Source: Litoribacterium kuwaitense (lineage in GTDB: Bacteria > Bacillota > Bacilli > Bacillales > DSM-28697). Taken from it: a stretch of DNA of 41,672 bases. Position numbers and translations under genes: made by a program. Location: assembly GCF_011058155.1 (NCBI RefSeq), contig NZ_JAALFC010000030.1, positions 1 to 41,672 on the forward strand, in the 5' to 3' direction. Below the pieces are notes generated by a model. That model had not been told where the DNA came from. It ran no database searches and saw only the letters and a program-made list of their open reading frames with translations. Shown here in pieces: positions 16,945 through 24,226 of this stretch (positions are counted from its first letter, which is position 1; each line of letters opens with the position of its first letter).

Positions 16945-17406
16945 CTATTTTTTCTCAATTGAGCGATCATACACGATGATGACGTTTTGCTCTTCTTGAT
17001 CTAACTCCGCAAAACGTATTTGTAGCTGCCCGCTATCATCAGTCGTTGTGTATACAATCTCGAATGCTTTTGAACGGATGCTAGCTGTGCGCGCTAGAGT
17101 AGCGTTGACTTGTTGCTCGTTATTGAAATTAAATATGTCTTGTAACTGCTGCATGTAATCTTCGTCTTCGCTAGAGTAACTAACAGGAACGCCGATAAAG
17201 TTACCTACCGACACGTTAGTGATGTACTTACAGAAGTTCGTCACAATCTTGTTGTTGGGCTTTGAATCATCCTCGAACTTACGTTTGAGAATGTCTTGGT
17301 TGCCGTCATAGTAGTTTTGCAGTTTTTCTGCAGTCGAATCATCGTACTCATCTATTAACTTCTTAATAACCTCTACTGTTGGTTCTTCAATGTCCAATCG
17401 ATACAC
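16945..17406 (-). pseudogene. Portal protein, N-terminal third (frameshifted)
   Basis: 153 residues: helical start (VEVIKKLIDEYDDSTAEKLQNYYDGNQDILKRK), then the portal block NNKIVTNFCKYITNVSVGNFIGVPVSYS, and LARTASIRSKAFEIVYTTTDDSGQ. The reading stops at IEKK in a run of six A. One more A restores the reading into the next ORF. A shift at A6 by the ribosome or polymerase cannot be excluded, but no SPP1-type portal is known to me to need one. The stretch lies 12 bases from the TerL stop. Confidence 0.8.
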
Positions 17407-17418
17407 AAACTCACCACC

Positions 17419-18837
17419 TTATAATCCAAATGCTGATTTGTTTCTGATTTTCAATCTATTGTTTTTGTTACTAAACCTATTCAACGCCTGTGACATACCG
17501 TCAACTTGGTCGTCATTAGCTCCATTAGGGAAGGACGCCGTTTCCTCTACAAAATCATTAATCCAAGGCGCTATGGTCGGATCAGGTAAATAAACATTTC
17601 CTGCCTCCACCTCAGGCGAAACAGCTTGGGCGCGAACTACCTTACCACCCTCCGGATTGACTGGAATAAGCCCTGTGATCTCACGTTTAAGCATTTGAAT
17701 AACAGCCGGACCATTTGCTTTATCCTCAATCAATTTACTTTTTGCCTCAGGGTATTCGCTCGTCAGGTTACGTATCGCCTGCATGGTTGTTGGTAAATCC
17801 ATACGGCCGCGAACTTGATCGATTAAGTAACGATCAGCACCTACACGCCCCCACACTTGACCGACTACATAGTCAGAGCTGTCACTATCTTTAAACGTAC
17901 AATCCCAAGACTGCAAGACCTCATCAAAACGTGTCGGAAGCTTCTTATAATACTTCCACCATCCGCGATTGAAGATGTTCCCTTGACCTGGCGACGGCCT
18001 TTGTTGATAAAGTGCCGTCCAAGTACGACTTCCGACCTCTATTTTCTTGTTTTTCGCCCATTCCTCGTCAAACCCAAGTTCTGGGCATAGAGGCTCGTCA
18101 ACCTGACGTCCGAGCAGGTCGTCTGAATCCTCGGCAAGTGCCGGCATCCGAATGCGCTCCCAGTTGTAAGGGCTTCGCTCTAAGAGACGTCCCACAAGAT
18201 CATCCTCGTGCCACCGCGTCATGATGACGATGACAGAGCCACCTTTGTGAAGCCTTGTTGAGAGTGTTGCTTCCCATTCTCCCCATACTTTTTCGCGAAT
18301 TGTTTGAGAGTCGGCTTCTTCTTTGTTCTTAAATGGGTCATCGATGAGTAGGAGGTCTGCCCCTTCACCGGTGATTGAACCACCGATACCTGTTGCAATC
18401 ATTCCGCCTCGATACCCCTCGATACCCCAGTTATTTTGCGCTGCATTAATTGTCGATAAAGATACAGAAAAAAGACGACTACCGTACTCATTGAGTTTTT
18501 CACGGTTTAGTCGTCCGAATTTGCGTGCTAATGAATCTGAATATGAAGCTGTGATAACACGTTTGCTAGGGTTTTTCCCTAAATAATACGAAGGAAACGA
18601 TTCTGTTACGGTCATTGATTTACCATGACGCGGCGGCATTTCTATAATGATGTGCTTCTGCTCACCGTTGGCGATAGCTTCAAGTCGTTCCGCGACATAT
18701 GACGTGTGTTTAAAGTGCCTGTAGTTACCTCTATGCACACGAACTAAATAATCTCTGAAAGAACGTCTTGCAAGTTCATCTCTGGCTGCTTGTGCTAGTG
18801 CTTCGCGTTGTTCAGTTGTTATCGTCGGAGTTCGCAA
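17419..18837 (-). CDS. terL: Terminase large subunit
   Basis: DNA packaging motor and nuclease, 472 residues, full length. ATPase: Walker A PPRHGKS at 68-74, Walker B LLLIDD at 162-167 with a coupling stretch (MTRWHEDDLVGRL) at 206-219. RNase H-like nuclease: Asp312 in SWDCTFKD, Glu371/Asp372 in IEDKANGP, Asp442-446 in NDDQVDG. It cuts concatemers and pumps DNA through the portal. It overlaps terS by 26 bases. The sequence looks intact. Confidence 0.95.
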   Translation of the reverse strand: MRTPTITTEQREALAQAARDELARRSFRDYLVRVHRGNYRHFKHTSYVAERLEAIANGEQKHIIIEMPPRHGKSMTVTESFPSYYLGKNPSKRVITASYSDSLARKFGRLNREKLNEYGSRLFSVSLSTINAAQNNWGIEGYRGGMIATGIGGSITGEGADLLLIDDPFKNKEEADSQTIREKVWGEWEATLSTRLHKGGSVIVIMTRWHEDDLVGRLLERSPYNWERIRMPALAEDSDDLLGRQVDEPLCPELGFDEEWAKNKKIEVGSRTWTALYQQRPSPGQGNIFNRGWWKYYKKLPTRFDEVLQSWDCTFKDSDSSDYVVGQVWGRVGADRYLIDQVRGRMDLPTTMQAIRNLTSEYPEAKSKLIEDKANGPAVIQMLKREITGLIPVNPEGGKVVRAQAVSPEVEAGNVYLPDPTIAPWINDFVEETASFPNGANDDQVDGMSQALNRFSNKNNRLKIRNKSAFGL

Positions 18838-19408
18838 GCTTTTTCAACTCCTCAACACTCAGTCCAGATAAATCCACTTGGTTAGTAACGCCGCCGGAAT
18901 GCTCGATGTCCTGCTTGTCACGCCAATCAGCAGGCTTTCGGTTTTTAAGCCAGAATATTTGTGCTGTTACATCAGGGGATATTTGCTTTTTGACTTTCTT
19001 CTCCAACACTTGTTTGGTCTTAGGAATGGACATAATAAAAGAATCCCTTTCCGCTTGTGTCGCGTTGGGATTCTTTTCATTCCATTTCTCTAGCTCAATA
19101 TCCACTTTTAGATCGTACTCTTCGCGGTTCATTTCTACAGCAACATAGGTTTCTTCTTCGTATTCATAGCCTAATGCCCTTTTAAATAAAGCATCTTCAA
19201 CAGCGTAATCAGCTTCCTGTTTGCCTGTTTTTAAGGCTTCCTGTAATTCTGGATAATCATTCTTGTACACATTAAAAGTGGAGACCGCCACGCCTAGACG
19301 TTTGGCAATCTCCTCTTCAATCATCCCATCTCTACACCAATGCTCTATGTCCTTTAGGTGCGGTGCAACATGGGTTTGATATTTACTTTTTCGCCCTCGC
19401 CCAGACAT
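18812..19408 (-). CDS. terS: Terminase small subunit
   Basis: Recognises phage DNA for packaging, 198 residues. The N-terminus is a helix-turn-helix (IEEEIAKRLGVAVSTFNVYKNDYPELQEALKTGK), a pattern typical of TerS. The middle is an acidic helical oligomerisation region. The C-terminus has the block AQIFWLKNRKPADWRDKQDIEHSGG seen in many Gram-positive TerS proteins, and an end that contacts TerL. It is the first of the head genes. A packaging site is often inside or beside terS, but none could be recognised. Confidence 0.9.
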   Translation of the reverse strand: MSGRGRKSKYQTHVAPHLKDIEHWCRDGMIEEEIAKRLGVAVSTFNVYKNDYPELQEALKTGKQEADYAVEDALFKRALGYEYEEETYVAVEMNREEYDLKVDIELEKWNEKNPNATQAERDSFIMSIPKTKQVLEKKVKKQISPDVTAQIFWLKNRKPADWRDKQDIEHSGGVTNQVDLSGLSVEELKKLANSDDNN

Positions 19409-19531
19409 GACTTCACCACCTTTGTAAGCTAAAGCAAATTTTTCTCTACATAGTCCTTATACGCTTTGATTTGTTTCTCGTTAGCCATCTACATTCACCG
19501 CCGCCTCCTTGTTGTTAAGTTTGTTTTGAAA

Positions 19532-19717
19532 CTAGCACTTTTGCTGTTTGTCTCTGCGTTGCTGTCCTATTTTGAGTACCTTTCTCACTACTAGTCCGCG
19601 AGCATCGTCATATGAAATGATTCTAGTTTTATAGAGCGCTTTAGCAACATATACATACAAAAATAAACTCTTCGGAATCTTAGCGTGCAGTGTGTTTTTC
19701 AATGGTCTATCCTCCAT
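19532..19717 (-). CDS. Unknown small late protein, 61 residues
   Basis: A basic protein (KIPKSLFLYVYVAKALYKTRIISYDDARGLVVRKVLKIGQQ) with GGGAGG 7-8 bases before the ATG and an 11-base overlap with the metalloprotease gene. No known motif. It sits between the protease and terS. The following 19410-19531 stretch only has a very short frame (about 19 codons) without a well spaced ribosome site. Confidence 0.55.
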   Translation of the reverse strand: MEDRPLKNTLHAKIPKSLFLYVYVAKALYKTRIISYDDARGLVVRKVLKIGQQRRDKQQKC

Positions 19718-20003
19718 GTTTCACCCTCCCGCCAAACTTAAAATCGTTATCACAAAGCACTTGATAGAGCACTTTGGACACTCTATCAATTACCTCTTCG
19801 TCATGCTCTTTGTACCCGGCTTCGAGATAGATTGCATGAAGCATCTCATGCACAAGTACTTGCTCTTGCTTTCGTTGTTTTAGGCGTGGGTCAACTCTGA
19901 TTAATAGCTTGGTGTATAAACACGTACCATAGTTCTCTTCGTCTTCAAATGGCTCAACATCGTAATGAACTCCTGCAATTTTTATGCGTTCGGGTAGATT
20001 CAC
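19707..20003 (-). CDS. Small zinc metallopeptidase-like protein
   Basis: A 98-residue protein with the zinc site HEMLH at 52-56 (VHEMLHAIYLEAG) preceded by a strand-rich domain (IKIAGVHYDVEPFED). This is the compact ImmA/SprT-like phage fold often found near terminase genes. It starts with GTG sharing a GTGA overlap with the previous stop. Target unknown. It could act in head maturation or on a host regulator; both are guesses. Confidence 0.7.
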   Translation of the reverse strand: MNLPERIKIAGVHYDVEPFEDEENYGTCLYTKLLIRVDPRLKQRKQEQVLVHEMLHAIYLEAGYKEHDEEVIDRVSKVLYQVLCDNDFKFGGRVKHGG

Positions 20004-20149
20004 CGCAAGAACCCCCGTTCTTTTCTTCTCTGCTCCATTCTCATGCGCTGTTCATCGATCTCATTGCTAATTTTCTTGTATTCTTTATCAGTTTCGTTTT
20101 CCTGCTCAATCAAACGAGCCGTGAAATCTTCAAAGAAGTTTCTGTCCAT
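20000..20149 (-). CDS. Small charged coiled-coil protein, 49 residues
   Basis: Sequence from MDRNFFEDFTARLIEQENE to RMRMEQRRKERGFLR, almost all helix. AAGGAGG lies 7 bases upstream of the ATG. The stop shares bases with the GTG of the metallopeptidase gene, so the two are coupled. Too short for easy ORF calling, but the ribosome site and overlap support it. Unknown role. Confidence 0.7.
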   Translation of the reverse strand: MDRNFFEDFTARLIEQENETDKEYKKISNEIDEQRMRMEQRRKERGFLR

Positions 20150-20175
20150 GCTTCTACCTCCTTGTTTTGGAACAT

Positions 20176-20213
20176 AAAAAGAGCGATCAATGCGCTAATT
20201 GCGCTTGTCGCTC
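20176..20213 (-). terminator. Intrinsic terminator after the 108-residue zinc protein gene
   Basis: Read leftward, GAGCGA pairs with TCGCTC (20181-20186 / 20208-20213), with inner pairs CAA/TTG and GCGC/GCGC, then five T. It is the best-formed terminator in the late region. It lies between the first late gene and the rest of the late operon, so late transcription must read through it or start below it. Confidence 0.8.
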
Positions 20214-20221
20214 AAATTCAT

Positions 20222-20548
20222 CTAATCATCTTTTTCTATTTTATTTCTACAGTACGAACACAAATCATCTTCAATAGCCGACAACATTTCATTCCAACTA
20301 ATTTCTTGCATGCACCATTTACAATACTCGGTGTAAAGATGTTCACTTAATCCATATTTAGCAAATAGATTCTTTTGTTTGGGTGTTAATTCTTCAGGTC
20401 CTTTATCTACAATTAACTTAGCTATCCCATTAACTGCAGCGTCATCTTGGAATTGCCCCAAAGACAAAAGGTCGGAAACATAGAATCTAAAATCATCATC
20501 TTGCTCATGCGCTGGAGTCATTCTTTCTATAATGCGCTTAACGGTCAA
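20222..20548 (-). CDS. Unknown protein with C-terminal zinc ribbon
   Basis: A 108-residue protein. The C-terminal 40 residues carry CKWC and CSYC, spaced 24 apart as in a zinc ribbon or treble-clef. The start is set at TTG 20548 (LTVKRIIERM) because GGGGAGG lies 8 bases upstream; the longer ATG frame at 20575 has none. First gene after the ArpU-like activator and before a strong terminator. A regulatory or HNH-like DNA-binding role is possible, but the full HNH residues are absent. Confidence 0.6.
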   Translation of the reverse strand: MTVKRIIERMTPAHEQDDDFRFYVSDLLSLGQFQDDAAVNGIAKLIVDKGPEELTPKQKNLFAKYGLSEHLYTEYCKWCMQEISWNEMLSAIEDDLCSYCRNKIEKDD

Positions 20549-20611
20549 TGTTTTCACCTCCCCCACCACAATCATGAGGGAAAAGGTGACAATTTTCTAT
20601 AATGAGAGATC

Positions 20612-20674
20612 GACAGGTTTCGACATAGACGCTTTTGCGTGACGTAGTGCAAATGCGTTACAAATTAACCTGTC
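20612..20674 (+). other. Three-way-junction inverted repeat structure in the late promoter region
   Basis: GACAGGTT at 20612-20619 pairs with AACCTGTC at 20667-20674. Inside are ACGC-TTTT-GCGT (20629-20640) and a 7-bp stem GTAGTGC-AAAT-GCGTTAC (20644-20661). The second inner stem uses two G-U pairs on the plus strand that would be mismatches on the minus strand, so a plus-strand RNA is favoured. A TATAAT at 20598-20603 lies just upstream on the plus strand, but no -35 was found. The whole 20549-20717 gap holds no ORF. Confidence 0.4.
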
Positions 20675-20687
20675 CGTCCTGCCCTTA

Positions 20688-20717
20688 ATTTTACTCCCAC
20701 GTGTGAAAACTTTGCAA
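20688..20717 (-). promoter_or_regulatory. Candidate late promoter
   Basis: Read leftward: TTGCAA (20717-20712), 18-base spacer, TAAAAT (20693-20688). It lies immediately after the stop of the ArpU-like activator gene and before the first late gene, the place where ArpU/RinA-type activators turn on packaging and structural genes. The spacer of 18 and weak -35 agree with a need for an activator. Confidence 0.4.
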
Positions 20718-21140
20718 TTACCCTGCCAACCCTGACATTCCTGACATTCCTGACATTTTATCCACTACGCTGTCACGAAGTCTAAAAACATGACGCTCTG
20801 ACAATCCCATATGACGTGATATAGCAACCATGCTCATCCCATCCAGCATACATTCAAGCACTGCCTTTTCTCTTTCAGCCTGGATCACATGGATTCTCTC
20901 TTGAACAAACGTCACACGCTGCTCTAACTTCTCGACCCACTTATATTTTCCGTATCTCCGTTCCACTTCACGAGCTACCGGATCGCCAGTTTGGTACGGA
21001 GCTTTTGGCTGTGTCGCCTCGATGCCGTATTTGCCAGTGGTAGCGCCGGGGAAATCCTTTAATAGCTCTCTCTGCCTCTTAATCTCATTGACCATCCAGT
21101 GATAATCCTTGAGTAATTGCGCAATCTCCTGTTTATTCAT
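20718..21140 (-). CDS. ArpU/RinA-like late transcription activator
   Basis: A 140-residue protein, mostly helical. The C-terminal helix-turn-helix (VLECMLDGMSMVAISRHMGLSERHVFRLRDSVVDKM, residues ~94-129) is of the sigma-region-4 / ArpU type. Phage ArpU/RinA proteins sit at the junction of early and late genes and activate the late promoter, as here. The C-terminus is a run of three MSG units coded by a 9-bp tandem repeat. It lies 11 bases from its upstream neighbour gene. Confidence 0.8.
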   Translation of the reverse strand: MNKQEIAQLLKDYHWMVNEIKRQRELLKDFPGATTGKYGIEATQPKAPYQTGDPVAREVERRYGKYKWVEKLEQRVTFVQERIHVIQAEREKAVLECMLDGMSMVAISRHMGLSERHVFRLRDSVVDKMSGMSGMSGLAG

Positions 21141-21151
21141 CAGATCACCCC

Positions 21152-21406
21152 TTATATATTAGTCCGTGCGTGTGTTCTGTGTGGTCTGCGATCAATGACT
21201 TGGTGAGGCATATAAAAACGCTGTGCGCGCCATCCTTGGCGTTCGTGTCGATGTTTAGTAGGCTTTGGCTCGTCATATAATGCGGACAAGTCTTTGATCT
21301 CTCCGAATAGATTTTCAAGCCTTTTTGCAATCTCCATTGCTTGCTCATGTAACCTTCTGACTGCCTCGTTCCACTGTTCACTGAATTGCTGTATTTTTGG
21401 ATTCAT
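21152..21406 (-). CDS. Unknown helical protein, 84 residues
   Basis: Starts MNPKIQQFSEQWNEAVRRL, a helix of about 45 residues, then a basic tail (VIDRRPHRTHARTNI). The start at 21406 is set by GGGCGGGAAG upstream and a shared base with the preceding stop; the longer frame to 21577 covers another gene. Proteins with this pattern are often found just before late activators in Bacillus phages. Unknown role. Confidence 0.6.
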   Translation of the reverse strand: MNPKIQQFSEQWNEAVRRLHEQAMEIAKRLENLFGEIKDLSALYDEPKPTKHRHERQGWRAQRFYMPHQVIDRRPHRTHARTNI

Positions 21407-21534
21407 CACTTCCCGCCCTTTCGTCTGAGTGCTCCGCCTCGTCGTTCGTATGTCTGCCTGTTCATGCCCATCAATTCTTTTAAATCCCAGTCCGTGAGCT
21501 CTTCCTTCTTCTGTGGCTTCTGCTTCGTCTCCAT
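21406..21534 (-). CDS. Very small basic protein, 42 residues
   Basis: Reads METKQKPQKKEELTDWDLK, then ELMGMNRQTYERRGGALRR and KGGK. The part TDWDLKELMGMNRQTYERR looks like a short helix-turn-helix. AGAAAGGAGA lies 6 bases before the ATG and the TGA overlaps the next ATG by one base. Both neighbours support it despite the size. Possible DNA-binding role. Confidence 0.65.
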   Translation of the reverse strand: METKQKPQKKEELTDWDLKELMGMNRQTYERRGGALRRKGGK

Positions 21535-21652
21535 GTCTGTCTCCTTTCTGAATAAAAAAGAGGACACCAACAGACACGGATTGCTCCGTTATCTGAAAGT
21601 GCCCTCGGTTCTTCCGCAGGACGTATTTTTTAGGTATTTAACTTTGAGAGTG

Positions 21653-21674
21653 AAAACTGATGTAAAAACATCAG
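21653..21674 (-). terminator. Terminator-like hairpin after the 93-residue gene
   Basis: CTGATG, a 6-base loop and CATCAG (21657-21674), followed leftward by TTTTC. The stop codon of the gene at 21671 is inside the stem. The remaining gap 21535-21652 shows no gene that I can support. Confidence 0.45.
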
Positions 21675-21952
21675 AAATCACCTCGTTTGAATTTATCGGT
21701 TTGTGTGGTTTTTAGGTCTTTGTTAGTCCAACCGACAACTCCATAACCTGCTACGGTTACGATATATCTACTTTCTTTAATTCTTTTGTCGAACCCGTAA
21801 AATTTTATATCTATATCATGTTTATTGAGAGGAACACCAAAACCCATTAAATACTTTTTAATAACCTGATACAATTCCTCGAAGTCATTGACACTAACTT
21901 CGTTATTCACACTTTCATCTAAAGAACCTCTATGCCAATAAAACTTATTCAT
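21671..21952 (-). CDS. Unknown early protein, 93 residues
   Basis: A small acidic/neutral protein (DESVNNEVSVNDFEELYQVIKKYLMGFGVP, then DIDIKFYGFDKRIKESRYIVTVAGYG). No known motif. It starts with ATG at 21952 after a 75-base stretch from the Rha-like gene that may hold another very short frame I could not settle. It ends in a hairpin. Confidence 0.5.
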   Translation of the reverse strand: MNKFYWHRGSLDESVNNEVSVNDFEELYQVIKKYLMGFGVPLNKHDIDIKFYGFDKRIKESRYIVTVAGYGVVGWTNKDLKTTQTDKFKRGDF

Positions 21953-22027
21953 TAGAATCTACCTTCTTCCAAAATCTTATTAAGTGTGTCATAGAACAAG
22001 GGTTGGTAAATACACCGGAATCATTCA

Positions 22028-22744
22028 TCATGCCACCAATCTCGGACGCCAAGCCTTAATAAAATTCACTGCTTCTTGATAATCTTGAGTGCGTATGTCC
22101 CGGTATGACGGAACTGCAAAGCTATCTTTGATTGCTCTATGAAGCTGTGAATATAACTTCCTTTTCGCCTTATCTCTTTCAGGTGATAAAGCTACTAACT
22201 GCAAATGTCTTTCATCCAATGATTCTAGTAAGGTTGCGACTCGTTTTGATACCTCTTTTTGTAGAAGGCGTTGTTGACCTGCGGTCAGCGTGACCATATT
22301 ATCCACCTTCGTCTCTAATGCCGTGATATTGCTACGGATTCCTTTTAGCTCTTCGTCATGCATCATGGAAAGGCGCATAGTAGCTAAAAGTTGTTCTTTT
22401 TCTGATATAGGGGCATTATTTGATATAATTTGCTCCATCTCCTGAAATTTTGAAACATATTCTGCTGTGAACCGTATACCTTTATCACCAGTCATTTTAT
22501 TCGCTACGAATTCACACCCTTTTCTGGTGAGCAAGTATCGCTTGTAGTTCTTCCCAGTCCCTACTTGATACGTACTTGCAATGAAGTATTGGTCAGCCCC
22601 CAAATCTGGGGTTTGATCTAAAACGGCTGAATAGCCTTCAATGTCTCTTATCAAATGGTCATGCCTCTTGTCGATCAAAGAAGCCACGTCACGGCTATCA
22701 GCAAGTAGCTGACCATTTTGATTTACAATCGTTAATTCGTTCAT
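22028..22744 (-). CDS. Rha-family regulatory protein with ORF6C domain
   Basis: A 238-residue protein of two domains. Residues ~8-95 are the phage Rha domain (DSRDVASLIDKRHDHLIRDIEGY ... SKFQEMEQ). Residues ~110-238 are the ORF6C domain (LRLSMMHDEELKGIRSNITALETKV-like helix and YSQLHRAIKDSFAVPSYRDI). This pair is typical of antirepressor-like proteins of temperate phages. It probably interferes with a repressor or host regulator. It is read from the early operon, 13 bases past the next gene. Confidence 0.85.
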   Translation of the reverse strand: MNELTIVNQNGQLLADSRDVASLIDKRHDHLIRDIEGYSAVLDQTPDLGADQYFIASTYQVGTGKNYKRYLLTRKGCEFVANKMTGDKGIRFTAEYVSKFQEMEQIISNNAPISEKEQLLATMRLSMMHDEELKGIRSNITALETKVDNMVTLTAGQQRLLQKEVSKRVATLLESLDERHLQLVALSPERDKAKRKLYSQLHRAIKDSFAVPSYRDIRTQDYQEAVNFIKAWRPRLVA

Positions 22745-22756
22745 TGTAAAACCTCC

Positions 22757-22951
22757 TTATTGTCTAACTCGTGTTTCTCGACAATCAACGGTTGTGACAG
22801 TCCCTTTTTTCCAGCCAACTTCATGCCTTCCGTAGCCGGTCGAAGGGGCGACATAACATTCTACATCTCCGTCACAAACGACATAAACGGCATTCTCGCT
22901 GACATCAATCTCTGCTTTCATAGATTCAATATCGACAGGGATTTTTTTCAC
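22757..22951 (-). CDS. XtrA-like small protein
   Basis: 64 residues: KKIPVDIESMKAEIDVSENAV..., then beta-rich (VYVVCDGDVECYVAP). This resembles PBSX XtrA in length, motif (IDI-S-K-EID) and place upstream of the late activator. The start is GTG at 22951, with AGGAGGGG 6 bases upstream; that ribosome site is one arm of a 9-bp inverted repeat (22958-23002). The longer ATG frame to 22987 runs through the hairpin and is less likely. Confidence 0.5.
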   Translation of the reverse strand: MKKIPVDIESMKAEIDVSENAVYVVCDGDVECYVAPSTGYGRHEVGWKKGTVTTVDCRETRVRQ

Positions 22952-23010
22952 TGCTGACCCCTCCTGTGGTATAATAATTGCAGTCACGCGTCCCAGGAGG
23001 GGCGTTTTTT
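22947..23010 (+). promoter_or_regulatory. Inverted repeat over a ribosome site, with plus-strand promoter and terminator
   Basis: On the minus strand CCCCTCCTG (mirror of 22994-23002) pairs with the AGGAGGGG site at 22958-22966, hiding the ribosome site of the 64-residue gene. On the plus strand the same DNA has TTCACT (22947-22952), a 17-base spacer and extended -10 TGGTATAAT (22967-22975), then a small stem and six T ending at 23010. A plus-strand RNA of about 30 bases would result. Confidence 0.45.
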
Positions 23011-23016
23011 ATTTTT

Positions 23017-23211
23017 TCATTCAACATCCTCAAATTTGATTAAATGTGCTTCAGGTGTAGTGATACTTCCATCTTTCCTTTCCACTACAGCAAAAACGCC
23101 TATTCCGTCATCTAAGTCTCCCTCGTGCGCAAAGCAATGAAAATAACCCTCAATCTTTCCCTCGATTTTCGTTACAGTGACTGGCCTTAATCCGTTCCTG
23201 CGTTCCTTCAT
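23017..23211 (-). CDS. Unknown small early protein, 64 residues
   Basis: Beta-rich sequence (VTVTKIEGKIEGYFHCFAHEGD, GIGVFAVVERKDGSITTPEAHLIKF), possibly a small SH3-like or barrel domain. Overlaps the previous gene by 4 bases (ATGA). Proteins with the ending TTPEAHLIKF-like are common among small phage genes, but I know no function. Confidence 0.6.
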   Translation of the reverse strand: MKERRNGLRPVTVTKIEGKIEGYFHCFAHEGDLDDGIGVFAVVERKDGSITTPEAHLIKFEDVE

Positions 23212-23441
23212 CCTCCTCTCCCCCTCTCAATAATGTCGCTGATATTATTCAGCATCCCGTACAATTTTTGCTTTTCGTTATTCTCGTATTGCACGACACT
23301 CTTGTAGTCGTTAATTGCCCTTATAGAGTTGCGACAAAGATGTCTAAGCGACATGCTGTTAAGCTCTGACAACACCTCTCTCAGCTCATCCTCCGACAGT
23401 TTGAGTAATTCGTTGACGCTAGGCGTGATCGGTTTGCCCAT
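23208..23441 (-). CDS. Unknown helical early protein, 77 residues
   Basis: Helical with LKLSEDELREVLSELNSMSLRHLCRN at the start and a Glu/Lys coiled end. It overlaps the next gene by 4 bases. The gap to the upstream gene is 2 bases, so it is part of a tightly packed run. No function is visible. Confidence 0.55.
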   Translation of the reverse strand: MGKPITPSVNELLKLSEDELREVLSELNSMSLRHLCRNSIRAINDYKSVVQYENNEKQKLYGMLNNISDIIERGRGG

Positions 23442-23443
23442 TT

Positions 23444-23854
23444 TTAATCCCTCCTGAATGTAAAAACAACTCCTTCTTCGTATTCACCAAGACCGATCTC
23501 GTCTTCTGTCCAATCGCCTTCGTCTTGGTCATATCTAAAACAAATAACATCGCCCTCCTCAGTGACAAGTGGATTAGTATAAGTGTCATAGCAAGGCGTT
23601 CCTTTCTTCCAGTACGTCATCATTTCTTTCCCTTCAAGATGCGGGCAGGAAATAAGTCCCCATTCTCGACCATCAGACCAACTAAGTTCCTTCACGATGC
23701 CGTTTGGTAGTGACAGCTTCTCAAGCGTCTTTTCCGCCTGCTCGATCGACATCTGATGAATCTCATCGAACTTGTATCCGCCCATGCCGATGAGTTTTGC
23801 TTTCGCCTCGCCGAAACGTTCTTTTAAAAACGCATATGCCGTCGGATTATTCAT
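23444..23854 (-). CDS. Unknown early protein, 136 residues
   Basis: Starts MNNPTAYAFLKERFGEAKAKLIGMGGYKF; the start at 23854 is set by ATGGAGG 8 bases upstream, not the longer ATG at 23893. The C-terminal half is acidic with many Trp and Gly (KELSWSDGREWGLISCPHLEGKE, WTEDEIGLGEYEEG). It fits no family I can name. An anti-host or DNA-mimic role is a guess from the acidity. Confidence 0.55.
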   Translation of the reverse strand: MNNPTAYAFLKERFGEAKAKLIGMGGYKFDEIHQMSIEQAEKTLEKLSLPNGIVKELSWSDGREWGLISCPHLEGKEMMTYWKKGTPCYDTYTNPLVTEEGDVICFRYDQDEGDWTEDEIGLGEYEEGVVFTFRRD

Positions 23855-23984
23855 TTTGAAGCCTCCATTCGCGCTTTTTCGCCTTTTCTTCAATGTGCGG
23901 AATGGCGTATTCTTCGCGTATCACTTGCCGTTGCCACTCCTCTTGCGTGAGTTCTTCTTTCTTTTCAATTAATGATAGAATCAT
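23847..23984 (-). CDS. Small charged helical protein, 45 residues
   Basis: Reads MILSLIEKKEELTQEEWQR then QVIREEYAIPHIEEKAKKRE to the end. AAGGAGG lies 8 bases upstream and its stop overlaps the next ATG, so it is a supported small gene. No motif. Confidence 0.7.
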   Translation of the reverse strand: MILSLIEKKEELTQEEWQRQVIREEYAIPHIEEKAKKREWRLQNE

Positions 23985-24213
23985 TATCCGAATCCTCCTT
24001 GTAGAATAACTTTCCGTCCTTGAACACTAGGTCATTTCTTTTTTCTTCGATTAGGATATGACCCTCATCGTTCAGAGGAAGACTTTCCATTTCCTCAAAG
24101 TAGTAATGCAGAGCGCATTCGTGATTGCAAAAGAACTCACCTAGAGCATTGCTGTATTCTATCTGGGTTTTTGCCGTCAGTGGCTTATCGCACTTTTGGC
24201 ATTTTACTTGCAT
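23965..24213 (-). CDS. Small zinc-ribbon protein, 82 residues
   Basis: N-terminal CQKC at 5-8 and CNHEC near 28-32 give four Cys and a possible zinc site (treble-clef), with a Phe/Tyr-rich middle (ALHYYFEEMES). AAGGAGTG lies 8 bases before the ATG. It overlaps the next gene by 20 bases. Unknown function. Confidence 0.65.
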   Translation of the reverse strand: MQVKCQKCDKPLTAKTQIEYSNALGEFFCNHECALHYYFEEMESLPLNDEGHILIEEKRNDLVFKDGKLFYKEDSDNDSIIN

Positions 24214-24226
24214 TTAATTTCACTCC

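Noticed and set aside
16055-17406. Programmed frameshift as the normal way to make the portal
   Set aside because: Portal genes of this family are single ORFs as far as I know; error or decay is simpler, so it is kept only as an alternative.
20576-20717. A cos or pac site
   Set aside because: No known motif; sites cannot be fixed by eye, and the structure has an RNA-like strand bias.
21145-21381. 78-residue leftward ORF overlapping the 84-residue gene
   Set aside because: No ribosome site and poor composition; the other frame has coupling on both sides.
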